Source of the DNA: JAYKGU01 sp035285585
GTDB taxonomy: Bacteria > Cyanobacteriota > Cyanobacteriia > CAKZMO01
Length of the DNA stretch: 64,000 nucleotides
Assembly: GCA_035285585.1 (NCBI GenBank)
Contig: JAYKGU010000164.1
Location: 65,725-129,724 of the forward strand
Reading direction: 5' to 3'
Shown piece after piece: positions 35,783 to 43,538 of the stretch. The notes beneath the pieces were generated by a model, which searched no databases, was not told where the DNA came from, and saw nothing but the letters and a program-made list of their open reading frames with translations. The position numbers were made by a program, and so were the translations under genes. The first letter of the stretch is position 1, and the number at the start of each line of letters is the position of its first letter.

Positions 35783-35974
35783 GTTCTGGCCGAATGCATC
35801 GCCCTTACCGCCGTGGATGAGGGGCAAAACGTTCTGGCCGAATGCATCGCCCTTACAACCGTGGGAGAGGGGCAAAAGGTTCTGGCCGAATGCATCGCCC
35901 TTACCGCCGTGGATGAGGGGCAAAACGTTCTGGCCGAATGCATCGCCCTTACCGCCGTGGGAGAGATTCCCTGA
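35783..35974. repeat. 48-bp tandem repeat, four copies
   Basis: Units start at 35783, 35831, 35879 and 35927 with GTTCTGGCCGAATGCATCGC. Units 1 and 3 are nearly identical, and units 2 and 4 differ by a few bases. An inverted partial copy (GGGCGATGCATTCGG) at about 35742-35756 could pair with the array. There are no unique spacers, so it is not CRISPR. Confidence 0.9.
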
Positions 35975-36027
35975 TTTTGCTCTACAGAACCAAAGATAAC
36001 CGATCCGCAAAAACGGGACCGTTTTCC

Positions 36028-36262
36028 TTAAACAAGAAATTTGCTGCTTTAATGGGGAGCGATCGCCCCTCAAACCCAACCCATCTTGCCTTAAACAAGA
36101 AATTTGTTGCTTTAGTCGAGAATTATCTCGCTTTAAACCAGAAAATTGCTGCTTTAAAAGAGAGCGATCGCCCTCCAAACGAGAACACCCTCACTTTGAA
36201 CAAGACACTTCTTGCTTTGATCGAGAATCTTCCCGACTCAAACGAGATATTTATTGCTTAAA
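36028..36262. repeat. Heptad-like 21-bp-phased degenerate repeat
   Basis: A TTAAACAAGAAATTTGCTGC-like unit recurs near 36028, 36091, 36133, 36195 and 36237. The spacings of about 63, 42, 62 and 42 bases are multiples of 21. HIP1 sites lie in the longer spacings, giving a higher-order period of about 105 bp. Both strands stay open; the plus strand reads LNKKFAAL-like heptads. Coding is doubtful. Confidence 0.75.
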
Positions 36263-36368
36263 AGGGGAGCGATCGCCTTTCAGAAAACCGTAGGGTGATC
36301 ACTGCCGACCACAACCTTTTTGTGGTTCAGCGTGGTTCAGCGAGTCAACGGTGGCCACTGCCCACCCC

Positions 36369-36616
36369 CTGGTTGACTGACAAAACTCTTGAAAGCCTGA
36401 TTCTGCCGTAGTGGTACGACACAGCTAAAATGAGGCATTAGAGAAATTCGAGATGCCCGAATCGCCTAAATTGTGCCAAAAATCTATTGCACTACTTTAG
36501 CTGTGTCGTACCAGTAGGATGGGTTAGCGTCAGCGTAACCCATCGCAACCGTTACCGGTGTTGGGTTTCGCGTTGCTCAACACCAACCTACATCGGATCT
36601 TTTGTCAGTCAATCAG
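36369..36616. mobile_element. MITE (family 1) with 9-bp target duplication, carrying a second MITE
   Basis: Terminal repeats CTGGTTGACTGACAAAA (36369-36385) and TTTTGTCAGTCAATCAG (36600-36616) are flanked by the direct 9-bp duplication GCCCACCCC (36360-36368, 36617-36625). The interior matches the copy at 53204-53346 in inverse orientation, interrupted by the insertion at 36412-36513. Other copies are at 47003 and 53204. Confidence 0.88.
36412..36513. mobile_element. Nested MITE (family 2), 18-bp perfect terminal repeats
   Basis: TGGTACGACACAGCTAAA (36412-36429) and its exact reverse complement (36496-36513) bound a 102-bp element. GTAG flanks both ends (36408-36411, 36514-36517). The uninterrupted site is present in the sister copy at 53.3 kb, proving insertion with a 4-bp duplication. 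Confidence 0.9.
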
Positions 36617-36670
36617 GCCCACCCCACTTCATGAATAATCTAGAGTAGCGATATCCTGGAGGCAGTTTCG

Positions 36671-36844
36671 TTGACAACAATTGAGCAGGCAGTTATCTGC
36701 ACCCAACTCGCTCAAGAGATCACCGGAATGTTTGTTCCCATATACCTTGTAAGGCTGGACGAACGCACTGGGAATCTGTTCATGTTGGCCGGGGACGAAA
36801 TTGAGATTGAGATTCAGCCCAATGGACTTTGGGAATTTCTATGA
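36671..36844 (+). CDS. Small DUF6888-like protein, first gene of overlapping pair
   Basis: A 57-aa ORF starting at TTG 36671 with GGAGG eight bases upstream. It reads MTTIEQAVICTQLAQEITGM and ends with LAGDEIEIEIQPNGLWEFL. The pattern (helix, then LVRLDERTGNLFMLAG, then an acidic IEIxPxGxW end) matches small cyanobacterial proteins I know as DUF6888. Its stop overlaps the next start by four bases (ATGA). Such pairs recur in cyanobacteria and have the size and layout of toxin-antitoxin modules, but no activity is established. Confidence 0.68.
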   Translation: MTTIEQAVICTQLAQEITGMFVPIYLVRLDERTGNLFMLAGDEIEIEIQPNGLWEFL

Positions 36845-37065
36845 CAAAACCTGATTTTCAAGCGATGGATTTACGGGAACTCAGGGCCTATGTTCTAAGC
36901 CATCGGCAAGACGATGAGGCGTTTTACATATTTGTCGATCGCCAGAAAGCCGCCCATCCCCAGCGAGTTCAGTATCCACTACCGCAAACCCAGGAGGATT
37001 TTGAGGCGATGCGGCGCATTGTCCGAGAGCGAATCCGGCAAATTCGACCGCATCATGACGCGTAA
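36841..37065 (+). CDS. Small DUF6887-like protein, second gene of overlapping pair
   Basis: A 74-aa protein, MTKPDFQAMDLRELRAYVLS at the start, then HRQDDEAFYIFVDRQKA and a C-terminal helix rich in Arg. This matches the family usually found directly after DUF6888 proteins (DUF6887). The ATG at 36841 is embedded in the stop of the preceding gene, indicating translational coupling. Function unknown. Confidence 0.72.
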   Translation: MTKPDFQAMDLRELRAYVLSHRQDDEAFYIFVDRQKAAHPQRVQYPLPQTQEDFEAMRRIVRERIRQIRPHHDA

Positions 37066-37292
37066 TTCGGTCAAGGCCACCATAGCCGCAGGTCGGGGAT
37101 CGGCATAGACAGGGGGGAGGTTGATCCGCCGATTTTTTTCCAGGATAAAAATCGATGACAGTGATGGGGAAAGTGTGTTAACGGGCACACTAGCGGCAAA
37201 TCATCATTGCGCCCGATGATTACGCTCGATGATTGCGCCCGAAGGTTGCACCCGACTATCGCACCCGACTATCGCACTGGAAAATTAGCCTT

Positions 37293-40200
37293 ATGGAGAT
37301 GGGATCTGAACAGCTCGCGATCGCCCGTCAGCACTACCAGGCCAATCGCTTTGCGATCGCCGCCCAGCTTTGCCAGGAATTGGTCCAGGCCGACGTTTCC
37401 CAGTCAGCGGCCTGGCTTCTGCTGGGGTTGTGCCTCTATCGGCAAAAGCAGTTCCAGGAAGCGGAACATTGCTACCGCACCTTACTGACCCATCAGCCCG
37501 ATCACGTCGATGCCCTCAGCAATTTAGGCGTCATGCTCAAAGCCCAGGGGCGGCTGGCGGAGGCGATTCAGGTCTACGGACGGGCGATCGCCCTGGATCC
37601 TCAATCGGTGGCTATTTTGAACAACCTGGGCAATGCCTGCTGGCAGCAGGGGCAGCTCGATACGGCTCGCCAGCATTTTCAGCAGGCCCTCCAGCTTGCC
37701 CCCGATGATCTGGAGGTGCGCCAGAACCTGGGCAACCTGCTGCGGGAATTGGGAGACTATGGCGGGGCGATCGCCCACTACCAGCACCTGCTGCACCACC
37801 GCCCCCAGGACAGCGCCGTGTTGAACAATTTGGGCAACGCCCTCCAGGGGCTAAGGCAGTTTCCCCAGGCAGTGGCCTGCTACCAGTTGGCTCTCCGGTC
37901 TGCCCCCCAGGCCGCCCACATCTGGAGCAACCTGGGGGCAGCGCTCCAGGAGCAGGGATCTGGGGAGGAGGCGATCGCCGCTTTTCGTCGAGCGCTCGAC
38001 CTGAAGCCCACCTACGCCGACGCCTACTACAACCTGGGCAACCTGTGGCGCAACCAAGATCGGCTGGCTGAGGCAATCGTGGCTTACCGCAAGGCGATCG
38101 CCCTCCGCCCCCCGTTCGCCATGGCCTACAACAACCTGGGGCTGGCCCTCCACGACCAGGGGGACTATGTTGGGGCGATCGCCGCCTACAGCCAGGCCCT
38201 GGCCCTCGAACCCGATCACGCCGACGCCCACCTGAACCGGGGCCTCTCCCACCTGATGCGGGGCAATTTCCAGGACGGCTGGCGCGACTACGAGTGGCGC
38301 TGGCGCGTGGTCGGCCCCAACTTCAAACCGCCGCGCACCTTCTCCCAACCCCAGTGGGACGGCTCCGACCTGACCGGCCAGACCATCCTGCTCCACCCCG
38401 AACAGGGCCTGGGCGACACCCTCCAGTTCATCCGCTTCGCCCCCCTGGTCAAGGCCAAGGGCGGCACCGTCCTCCTGGAATGCCCCACCCCCCTCCTGCG
38501 GCTGTTTCAGTCCATGACCGGCATTGACCACCTCATTCCGGCGGGCCAACCCCTCCCCGACTTCCAGGTTCACGCCCCCCTGATGAGCCTCCCCCACCTC
38601 CTGGGCATCACCCTGGCCAATTTGCCCAGCCAGGTTCCTTACTTGAGGCTTGCCGAGCAGTTAGAACTGAGGGGTCAGGAGTCAGAATTCAGGAGTCAGG
38701 AGTCAGAATCCGAAATCCAAAATCTAAAATCCAAAATCCAAATTCAAGAGTCAGAATTCAGGAGCCAGGAGGCAGAATCCAAAGTCCAAAATCTAAAATC
38801 CAAAATCCAAATTCAAGAGTCAGAATTCAGGAGTCAAAATCCAAAATCCAAAATCCAAAATCCAAAATTCAGAAAGATTGGCATCGTCTGGGCGGGAAGT
38901 AGTGGACATCGGGGCGATCGCCACCGTTCCACCACGCTCCAATACTTCACCCGACTTCTGGAGCTACCGGACATCCAGCTCTACAGCCTGCAAAAAGGCG
39001 AGCGGGAAGAGGATTTGGCGGAACTGGGCGATCGCGCTCCCCGCATCCACAACCTCGCCCCCGACCTCCAGGACTTTGCCGACACCGCCGCCGCCATTGC
39101 CCAACTGGATCTGGTGATCACCGTCGATACCTCCGTGGCCCATCTGGCAGGAGCCTTGGGTAAACCCGTCTGGATTTTGCTGGGAGCCACCCCCGACTGG
39201 CGCTGGCTGAGCGATCGCCCCGAAAGCCCCTGGTATCCCACCGCCCGCCTCTTCCGCCAACCCACCCCCGGCGACTGGAACACCCTTTTCGACCAAGTGC
39301 TCAGCACCCTCACCCACCCTCACCCATCTCCCCACCCACCCACCCACCCACCAACACACCCACCCACCAACGCACCCACCCACCAACGCACCCATCAACC
39401 CATCAACGCATCAACCCATCAACCCATCAACCCATCAACGCTCACCCTCGCCCAATCCGCCTACCGCCAAAAGCGCTACTCCGAAGCCGCCACCCTCTAC
39501 GAACAGGCCCTCGCCGCCACCACCGACCCAGCCGAACGCCTCGACCTCCAGACAAACCTGGGAAACGCCTACCTCCACCAAAAACAGTTTCAGCGGGCGA
39601 TCGCCCAGTACCATACCGTGTTGGCCCATGATCCGCAGCAGGGCAAAGTGCGCAACAACCTGGGGGTGGCCCTGCGGCAACTGGGGCGGCATCCAGAGGC
39701 GATCGCCCATTACCATTTTCTCCTCCAACAGCGGCCCACCGCCGACGCCCACTACAACCTGGCCAATGCCCTGCGGGATGAGGGGCAGCTTGATGCCGCC
39801 ATGCACCACTACCGCCAGGCCCTGGAGCGACAGCCCGACTACGCCAGCGCCTGGAACAACCTCGCCAGCGCGCTTAAAGATGCGGGACGTGTGGATGAGG
39901 CGATCGCCTGCTACCGCCACACCCTCACCCTCGTCCCCGATCACGCCAGTGCTCACTACAATCTGGGCTACGTTCTTCTGTTTAAAGGCGACCTGGCGGC
40001 GGGGTTTGCGGCCTACGAGTGGCGCTGGCGGGTGGCCAATTTCAGGGCACCCCGATGCTGTCCCCAGCCTCAGTGGGATGGCGCTGACCTCCAGGGAGCC
40101 ACGATTCTGCTGCACACTGAGCAGGGCTTTGGCGATGCCATTCAATTCAGTCGGTACGTGCCTTTGGTAGCGCAGCGGGGCGGCAGGGTAATTGTCGAAT

Positions 40201-40934
40201 GTCGGCCTCCCTTAAGGCGGCTGCTAAGCACCGTGCCGGGGGTGGCGCAGGTCGTCTCCCCGGATGAGCCACTGCCGCCCTTTGATGTCCATGCGCCGCT
40301 GATGAGCCTGCCCCACATTCTGGGCACCACCCTGGCGACGGTTCCTGCCCCGATTCCCTATCTCTCACCCCCCGCCGCAGACCTTCCCCTCCCTGAACCG
40401 TCCGGGCCGCTTACCGTGGCAACGTCTCCCCCTCTAAAGGTCGGTTTGGTATGGGCAGGCAGCCCCACCCATAAAAATGACGCCCATCGCTCGTGCCCAT
40501 TCATGTACATCTGGCGACTGCTGCGATCGCCCGGAATCATTTTCTACAGCCTGCAAAAGGGCGATCGCACCCGCGACCTGGCGGACTACTGCGACCACCA
40601 GTGGCCGGTGATTGACCTGGGCGATCGCCTCCAGGACTTTGCTGACACGGCAGCGGCGATCGCCCAGCTCGACCTGGTGATTACCGTCGATACGGCGGTG
40701 GCCCACCTGGCGGGGGCGCTGGGCAAACCCGTGTGGATTCTCCTTTCCCAGCCCTGCGACTGGCGCTGGCTGGGCGCTCGGCCCGATAGCCCCTGGTACC
40801 CGACCGCACGCCTTTTCCGTCAGGCCCGACCGGGGGATTGGGCGGAACTGCTGGGTCGGGTCCGGCAGGCGCTGATAGACGGTAGGTTGGCGTTGAGCGA
40901 AGCGAAACCCAACAGGCATAGCCCATCAATTTAA
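37293..40934 (+). CDS. TPR protein with two glycosyltransferase-like domains (internal duplication)
   Basis: A protein of about 1,213 aa consisting of two copies of one module. Each has tetratricopeptide repeats (about 10-330 and 725-870), then a GT-B-like domain resembling heptosyltransferase/O-GlcNAc-transferase C-terminal halves. In the GT domains, matching blocks are LLHPEQGLGDTLQFIRFAPL / LLHTEQGFGDAIQFSRYVPL, IVWAGS / LVWAGS, YSLQKG, and DLVITVDTSVAHLAGALGKP. Probable protein or glycan glycosyltransferase; substrate unknown. Module 1 has a repeat-derived insertion of about 65 residues before IVWAGS, and a Thr/His/Pro/Asn linker joins the modules. The start is uncertain: ATG 37293, ATG 37299, or an upstream codon at 37233; no clear ribosome site. 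The last 17 residues come from a hairpin repeat. Confidence 0.85.
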   Translation: MEMGSEQLAIARQHYQANRFAIAAQLCQELVQADVSQSAAWLLLGLCLYRQKQFQEAEHCYRTLLTHQPDHVDALSNLGVMLKAQGRLAEAIQVYGRAIALDPQSVAILNNLGNACWQQGQLDTARQHFQQALQLAPDDLEVRQNLGNLLRELGDYGGAIAHYQHLLHHRPQDSAVLNNLGNALQGLRQFPQAVACYQLALRSAPQAAHIWSNLGAALQEQGSGEEAIAAFRRALDLKPTYADAYYNLGNLWRNQDRLAEAIVAYRKAIALRPPFAMAYNNLGLALHDQGDYVGAIAAYSQALALEPDHADAHLNRGLSHLMRGNFQDGWRDYEWRWRVVGPNFKPPRTFSQPQWDGSDLTGQTILLHPEQGLGDTLQFIRFAPLVKAKGGTVLLECPTPLLRLFQSMTGIDHLIPAGQPLPDFQVHAPLMSLPHLLGITLANLPSQVPYLRLAEQLELRGQESEFRSQESESEIQNLKSKIQIQESEFRSQEAESKVQNLKSKIQIQESEFRSQNPKSKIQNPKFRKIGIVWAGSSGHRGDRHRSTTLQYFTRLLELPDIQLYSLQKGEREEDLAELGDRAPRIHNLAPDLQDFADTAAAIAQLDLVITVDTSVAHLAGALGKPVWILLGATPDWRWLSDRPESPWYPTARLFRQPTPGDWNTLFDQVLSTLTHPHPSPHPPTHPPTHPPTNAPTHQRTHQPINASTHQPINPSTLTLAQSAYRQKRYSEAATLYEQALAATTDPAERLDLQTNLGNAYLHQKQFQRAIAQYHTVLAHDPQQGKVRNNLGVALRQLGRHPEAIAHYHFLLQQRPTADAHYNLANALRDEGQLDAAMHHYRQALERQPDYASAWNNLASALKDAGRVDEAIACYRHTLTLVPDHASAHYNLGYVLLFKGDLAAGFAAYEWRWRVANFRAPRCCPQPQWDGADLQGATILLHTEQGFGDAIQFSRYVPLVAQRGGRVIVECRPPLRRLLSTVPGVAQVVSPDEPLPPFDVHAPLMSLPHILGTTLATVPAPIPYLSPPAADLPLPEPSGPLTVATSPPLKVGLVWAGSPTHKNDAHRSCPFMYIWRLLRSPGIIFYSLQKGDRTRDLADYCDHQWPVIDLGDRLQDFADTAAAIAQLDLVITVDTAVAHLAGALGKPVWILLSQPCDWRWLGARPDSPWYPTARLFRQARPGDWAELLGRVRQALIDGRLALSEAKPNRHSPSI
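38673..38872. repeat. Intergenic-type repeat captured inside the coding sequence
   Basis: About 200 bp of GGAGTCAGGAGTCAGAATTC and AATCCAAAATCTAAAATCC blocks, including a 69-bp (23-codon) tandem duplication with units near 38716 and 38785. The same TTTTGGATTTTAGATT motif occurs in non-coding DNA at 21541-21580. The frame is kept, adding Gln/Ser/Lys/Glu-rich residues to the glycosyltransferase domain. Confidence 0.88.
39306..39445. repeat. CCCACCCA/CATCAACC microsatellite encoding the inter-module linker
   Basis: About 140 bp of CCCACCCACC units changing into CATCAACCCATCAACG units, read in frame as THPPTHPPT and THQPIN repeats. It separates the two TPR-glycosyltransferase modules. Confidence 0.88.
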
Positions 40935-40971
40935 GCAGGTGTTGGGTTTCACGCTGTTCAACCCAACCTAC
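40882..40971. repeat. Imperfect hairpin repeat overlapping the end of the TPR gene
   Basis: GTAGGTTGG (40882-40890) pairs with CCAACCTAC (40963-40971), and the inner arms (GCGAAACCCAAC / GTTGGGTTTC) extend the stem. The same blocks appear in the MITEs at 47.0 and 53.2 kb. The TPR stop codon lies in the loop; the glmM stop is just beyond. It may act as a bidirectional terminator. Confidence 0.75.
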
Positions 40972-40973
40972 GA

Positions 40974-42449
40974 TTAGGCGGCGTAGCGCTGTACGGCAGT
41001 GACCAGGTAATCCGTCCAGTGCTCCACCAGGTCCAGGCTAGCGGCTTCTACCATGACGCGAATCACGGGTTCAGTGCCCGAAGCTCTCACCAGAACGCGA
41101 CCGCGATCGCCCATCTCAGATTCGGCGTGGGCGATCGCCCGCTGGAGTTCCTCCGAATCCTGCCAGGTGGAGCGCCGCTGGGGGTCTTCCACCCGCACGT
41201 TCTTCAGCACCTGGGGATAGGTCTGGAAGCTCTGATCTACTAAATTCGCCAGGGAACCGCCCGAGCGGCGCACCAGCATCGCCAGGTGCAGGGCCGTCAG
41301 GGTACCGTCCCCCGAAATGCCGTAGTGGGGACAGAGGACGTGGCCCGACTGTTCGCCCCCCAGCATGGCTCCCCGGCGCACCATCTCGGCGTGGACGTGC
41401 TGGTCGCCTACGGGGGTGCGCACGAATACGCCGCCCGCCGCTTCCCAGGCCCGCTCAAACCCCAGGTTGGCCATCACCGTAGTAACGATGGCGTTGCCGG
41501 GGAGCTTGCCCGCCTGCCGCAGGGACTGGCCCCAGAGGTAAAGAATGTAGTCGCCGTCCACCACCCGGCCTTGACCATCCACCGCAATCACCCGATCGGC
41601 ATCACCGTCGAAGGCAAAGCCCAGGTCGGCATTGTGGTTGAGCACGGCAGCCTGAAGGGGAGCCAGATGGGTGGAGCCGCAGTTGACATTGATACGATCG
41701 CCATCCGGTCGGTCATGCAGGCACAGCACCGTCGCCCCCATCCGCTCAAAGGCCACCGGAGCCAGGGCCACCGCCGCCCCCCAGGCCAGATCCAGCACTA
41801 CTTTCATGCCCGCTAGATTGGCCCGCAGACCCACTGAGCGGCGGAGGGAAGCCAGGTAATCGTTGAGCAAGTCCGGGCGGGCGATGTAGCGATGCCAGGC
41901 GGGTGCTAAAGCATGGGTGACGGGCGATCGCAGCCCTACCTCAATCTGGGCCTGCTGGTCTGCCCCCAGCTTGGTGCCATCGGCTCCAAAGAATTTAATG
42001 CCGTTGTCCTCCGGCGGGTTGTGGCTGGCGGAGATCATGATGCCGCCAATGGCTGCCGTACTATGGGTTAGATAGGCCACGGCGGGGGTGGGGCACAGCC
42101 CCAGGTTCCAGACCTCCAGGCCAGCGGCGGTGAGGCCAGCGGTGAGGGCGATCGCCAGCATATCGCTGGAGTTGCGGGAATCCTGGCCGATGATCACCGG
42201 CCTCCCAGGGGACGCGCCGTGACGCTGCCACACCTGCCCGGCCCAGAACCCAATTTGGGCGGCCAGGGGCGCGGTGAGTAGCTGACCGGCTTTGCCGCGA
42301 ATGCCATCGGTGCCAAAAAGCTTGTTAGGGGGCAGCGTCAGGGTGCCCCAGAGATCCAGCGGCAGCAAATCAACGGGGTCAAGGGAGCGGGTAGCGGTCG
42401 CATCCCCCAACCGTCGTGCCCCCTGAAAAGATATTGGTAGTAGAACCAT
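40974..42449 (-). CDS. glmM: Phosphoglucosamine mutase
   Basis: A protein of about 491 aa converting glucosamine-6-phosphate to glucosamine-1-phosphate for peptidoglycan and UDP-GlcNAc synthesis. The hexose-phosphate mutase family motifs are complete: LFGTDGIRGKAG at residue 44, the phosphoserine loop ISASHNPPEDNG (S142), the metal loop DGDADR, the sugar-specificity loop GGEQSGH, and RASGTEP in the C-terminal phosphate-binding domain. ATG 42449 is chosen, with GGAG ten bases upstream; a GTG six codons earlier is possible. The extra N-terminal 40 residues are common in cyanobacterial GlmM. It is the last gene of a minus-strand series. Confidence 0.93.
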   Translation of the reverse strand: MVLLPISFQGARRLGDATATRSLDPVDLLPLDLWGTLTLPPNKLFGTDGIRGKAGQLLTAPLAAQIGFWAGQVWQRHGASPGRPVIIGQDSRNSSDMLAIALTAGLTAAGLEVWNLGLCPTPAVAYLTHSTAAIGGIMISASHNPPEDNGIKFFGADGTKLGADQQAQIEVGLRSPVTHALAPAWHRYIARPDLLNDYLASLRRSVGLRANLAGMKVVLDLAWGAAVALAPVAFERMGATVLCLHDRPDGDRINVNCGSTHLAPLQAAVLNHNADLGFAFDGDADRVIAVDGQGRVVDGDYILYLWGQSLRQAGKLPGNAIVTTVMANLGFERAWEAAGGVFVRTPVGDQHVHAEMVRRGAMLGGEQSGHVLCPHYGISGDGTLTALHLAMLVRRSGGSLANLVDQSFQTYPQVLKNVRVEDPQRRSTWQDSEELQRAIAHAESEMGDRGRVLVRASGTEPVIRVMVEAASLDLVEHWTDYLVTAVQRYAA

Positions 42450-42587
42450 GCTCGAATCACTCCACACATCACACTCACATGGAGAATACCACCTTCATGA
42501 AGAAGTCTGAAGCTTTACCAACAGATTGGCAAAGGTGTGGAGCCTCCATGCTATTAAGTTACGCCCTACCCTACCCCATACCCGGAT

Positions 42588-42890
42588 TCAAACGCCAACC
42601 TCCTGGAAGAGAGATTGCATTTCCTCGACGGATAGTCCCGCCTGAATCACCTGGGGATTGCTGGGGTCAAACGGCCCCCGCAGGCGATCGATGGACTGCA
42701 CCGCCGCCGTCTCGGGCAGCACGGGCACATCCGGGTCATAGGCGGTGGGCCGCATCAGGGAGCTGGAGAACCCCCGAAAAACGGCGATTTGATCCGGCTC
42801 GTCTCCAACCTGGACGTTTACAAGCAACACCTCATCGGGGCGGCGCAGGGTGTACTGCTCCAGCCGAATGCCAAAAGACGGGGATGCCAT
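42588..42890 (-). CDS. Conserved cyanobacterial protein, function unknown
   Basis: A 100-aa soluble protein with highly patterned sequence (RLEQYTLRRPDEVLLVNVQV, AVFRGFSSSLMRPTAYDPDV, IDRLRGPFDP) that I associate with a small family conserved in cyanobacteria and plastid-bearing plants; no function is known to me. ATG 42890 lies three bases after the stop of the DUF3177 gene, so the two are cotranscribed. Confidence 0.75.
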   Translation of the reverse strand: MASPSFGIRLEQYTLRRPDEVLLVNVQVGDEPDQIAVFRGFSSSLMRPTAYDPDVPVLPETAAVQSIDRLRGPFDPSNPQVIQAGLSVEEMQSLFQEVGV

Positions 42891-42893
42891 GAC

Positions 42894-43487
42894 CTAGTGC
42901 TCCATGGCCGATCGCCCCTGTTTACCCAGCTTCACCAGCACAAAGTACCCCAGGCACAGCAGGTAAAACACCAGCGCCAGGATCCCCAGTACTCCCAGAA
43001 ATCCCCGTGTCAGGTTGGCGTGAAAGTACTCCTTGAACAGCAGTGGAGCCTGACGCCAGACCTGGCAGTAGGGCAACCCAAAGGTTTCTTGCGAGAAGGC
43101 GCAGGAGAGGAACGGCAGGGTGGCGATCGCCCCCAGCCCACAGTACACGCTCACCGCCCAGCGCCAGGAGGTAAAAGCGAGCTTCAGCGGCGTGCGGGTC
43201 TGGTCGTCAATTTCGTCGTTGATGTCTACCCAGAACCACAGACTGATGGGAATTAGCACCCGCGCCATCACAGACGTCAGGAAGCTGAAGGGAAAGTTAC
43301 CAATCATCAGATAAACGGTGATCGCCAGCAGGCTGGACACCCGCCAGTAAATGGTCAGCAGGCGCTGCAGGGCATCGGCCCGCCGCACAAAGGCCCAAAT
43401 CAGCAAAATCAGCGGCAGAAGCACAGTGAACAATACCGCCAGCCGGTAGTCCATCCACACCAGCGATCGCAACAGGTCTTGGCTCAT
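42894..43487 (-). CDS. DUF3177 family membrane protein
   Basis: A 197-aa membrane protein with about four transmembrane helices (LAVLFTVLLPLILLIWAFV, then segments near 60-80, 110-130 and 165-190). The sequence fits the cyanobacterial DUF3177 family (SLVWMDYRLAVLF, FWVDINDEIDD). Function unknown. ATG 43487 (MSQDLLRSLV) is used; a TTG two codons upstream is possible. It is followed almost directly by the small conserved gene. Confidence 0.83.
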   Translation of the reverse strand: MSQDLLRSLVWMDYRLAVLFTVLLPLILLIWAFVRRADALQRLLTIYWRVSSLLAITVYLMIGNFPFSFLTSVMARVLIPISLWFWVDINDEIDDQTRTPLKLAFTSWRWAVSVYCGLGAIATLPFLSCAFSQETFGLPYCQVWRQAPLLFKEYFHANLTRGFLGVLGILALVFYLLCLGYFVLVKLGKQGRSAMEH

Positions 43488-43538
43488 TTTCAACTCGTCT
43501 AAAGTTTATATCGGTACCGGTTTCCAGTATCTCAAAAC

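Noticed and set aside
35783..35974. CRISPR array
   Set aside because: The 48-bp units are contiguous with no unique spacers, and no cas genes are in the window.
35938..36261. 107-codon plus-strand ORF with LNKKFAAL heptads
   Set aside because: The start lies in the 48-bp repeat, no ribosome site is present and the sequence is tandem-repeat DNA open on both strands. Kept as a finding, not as a gene.
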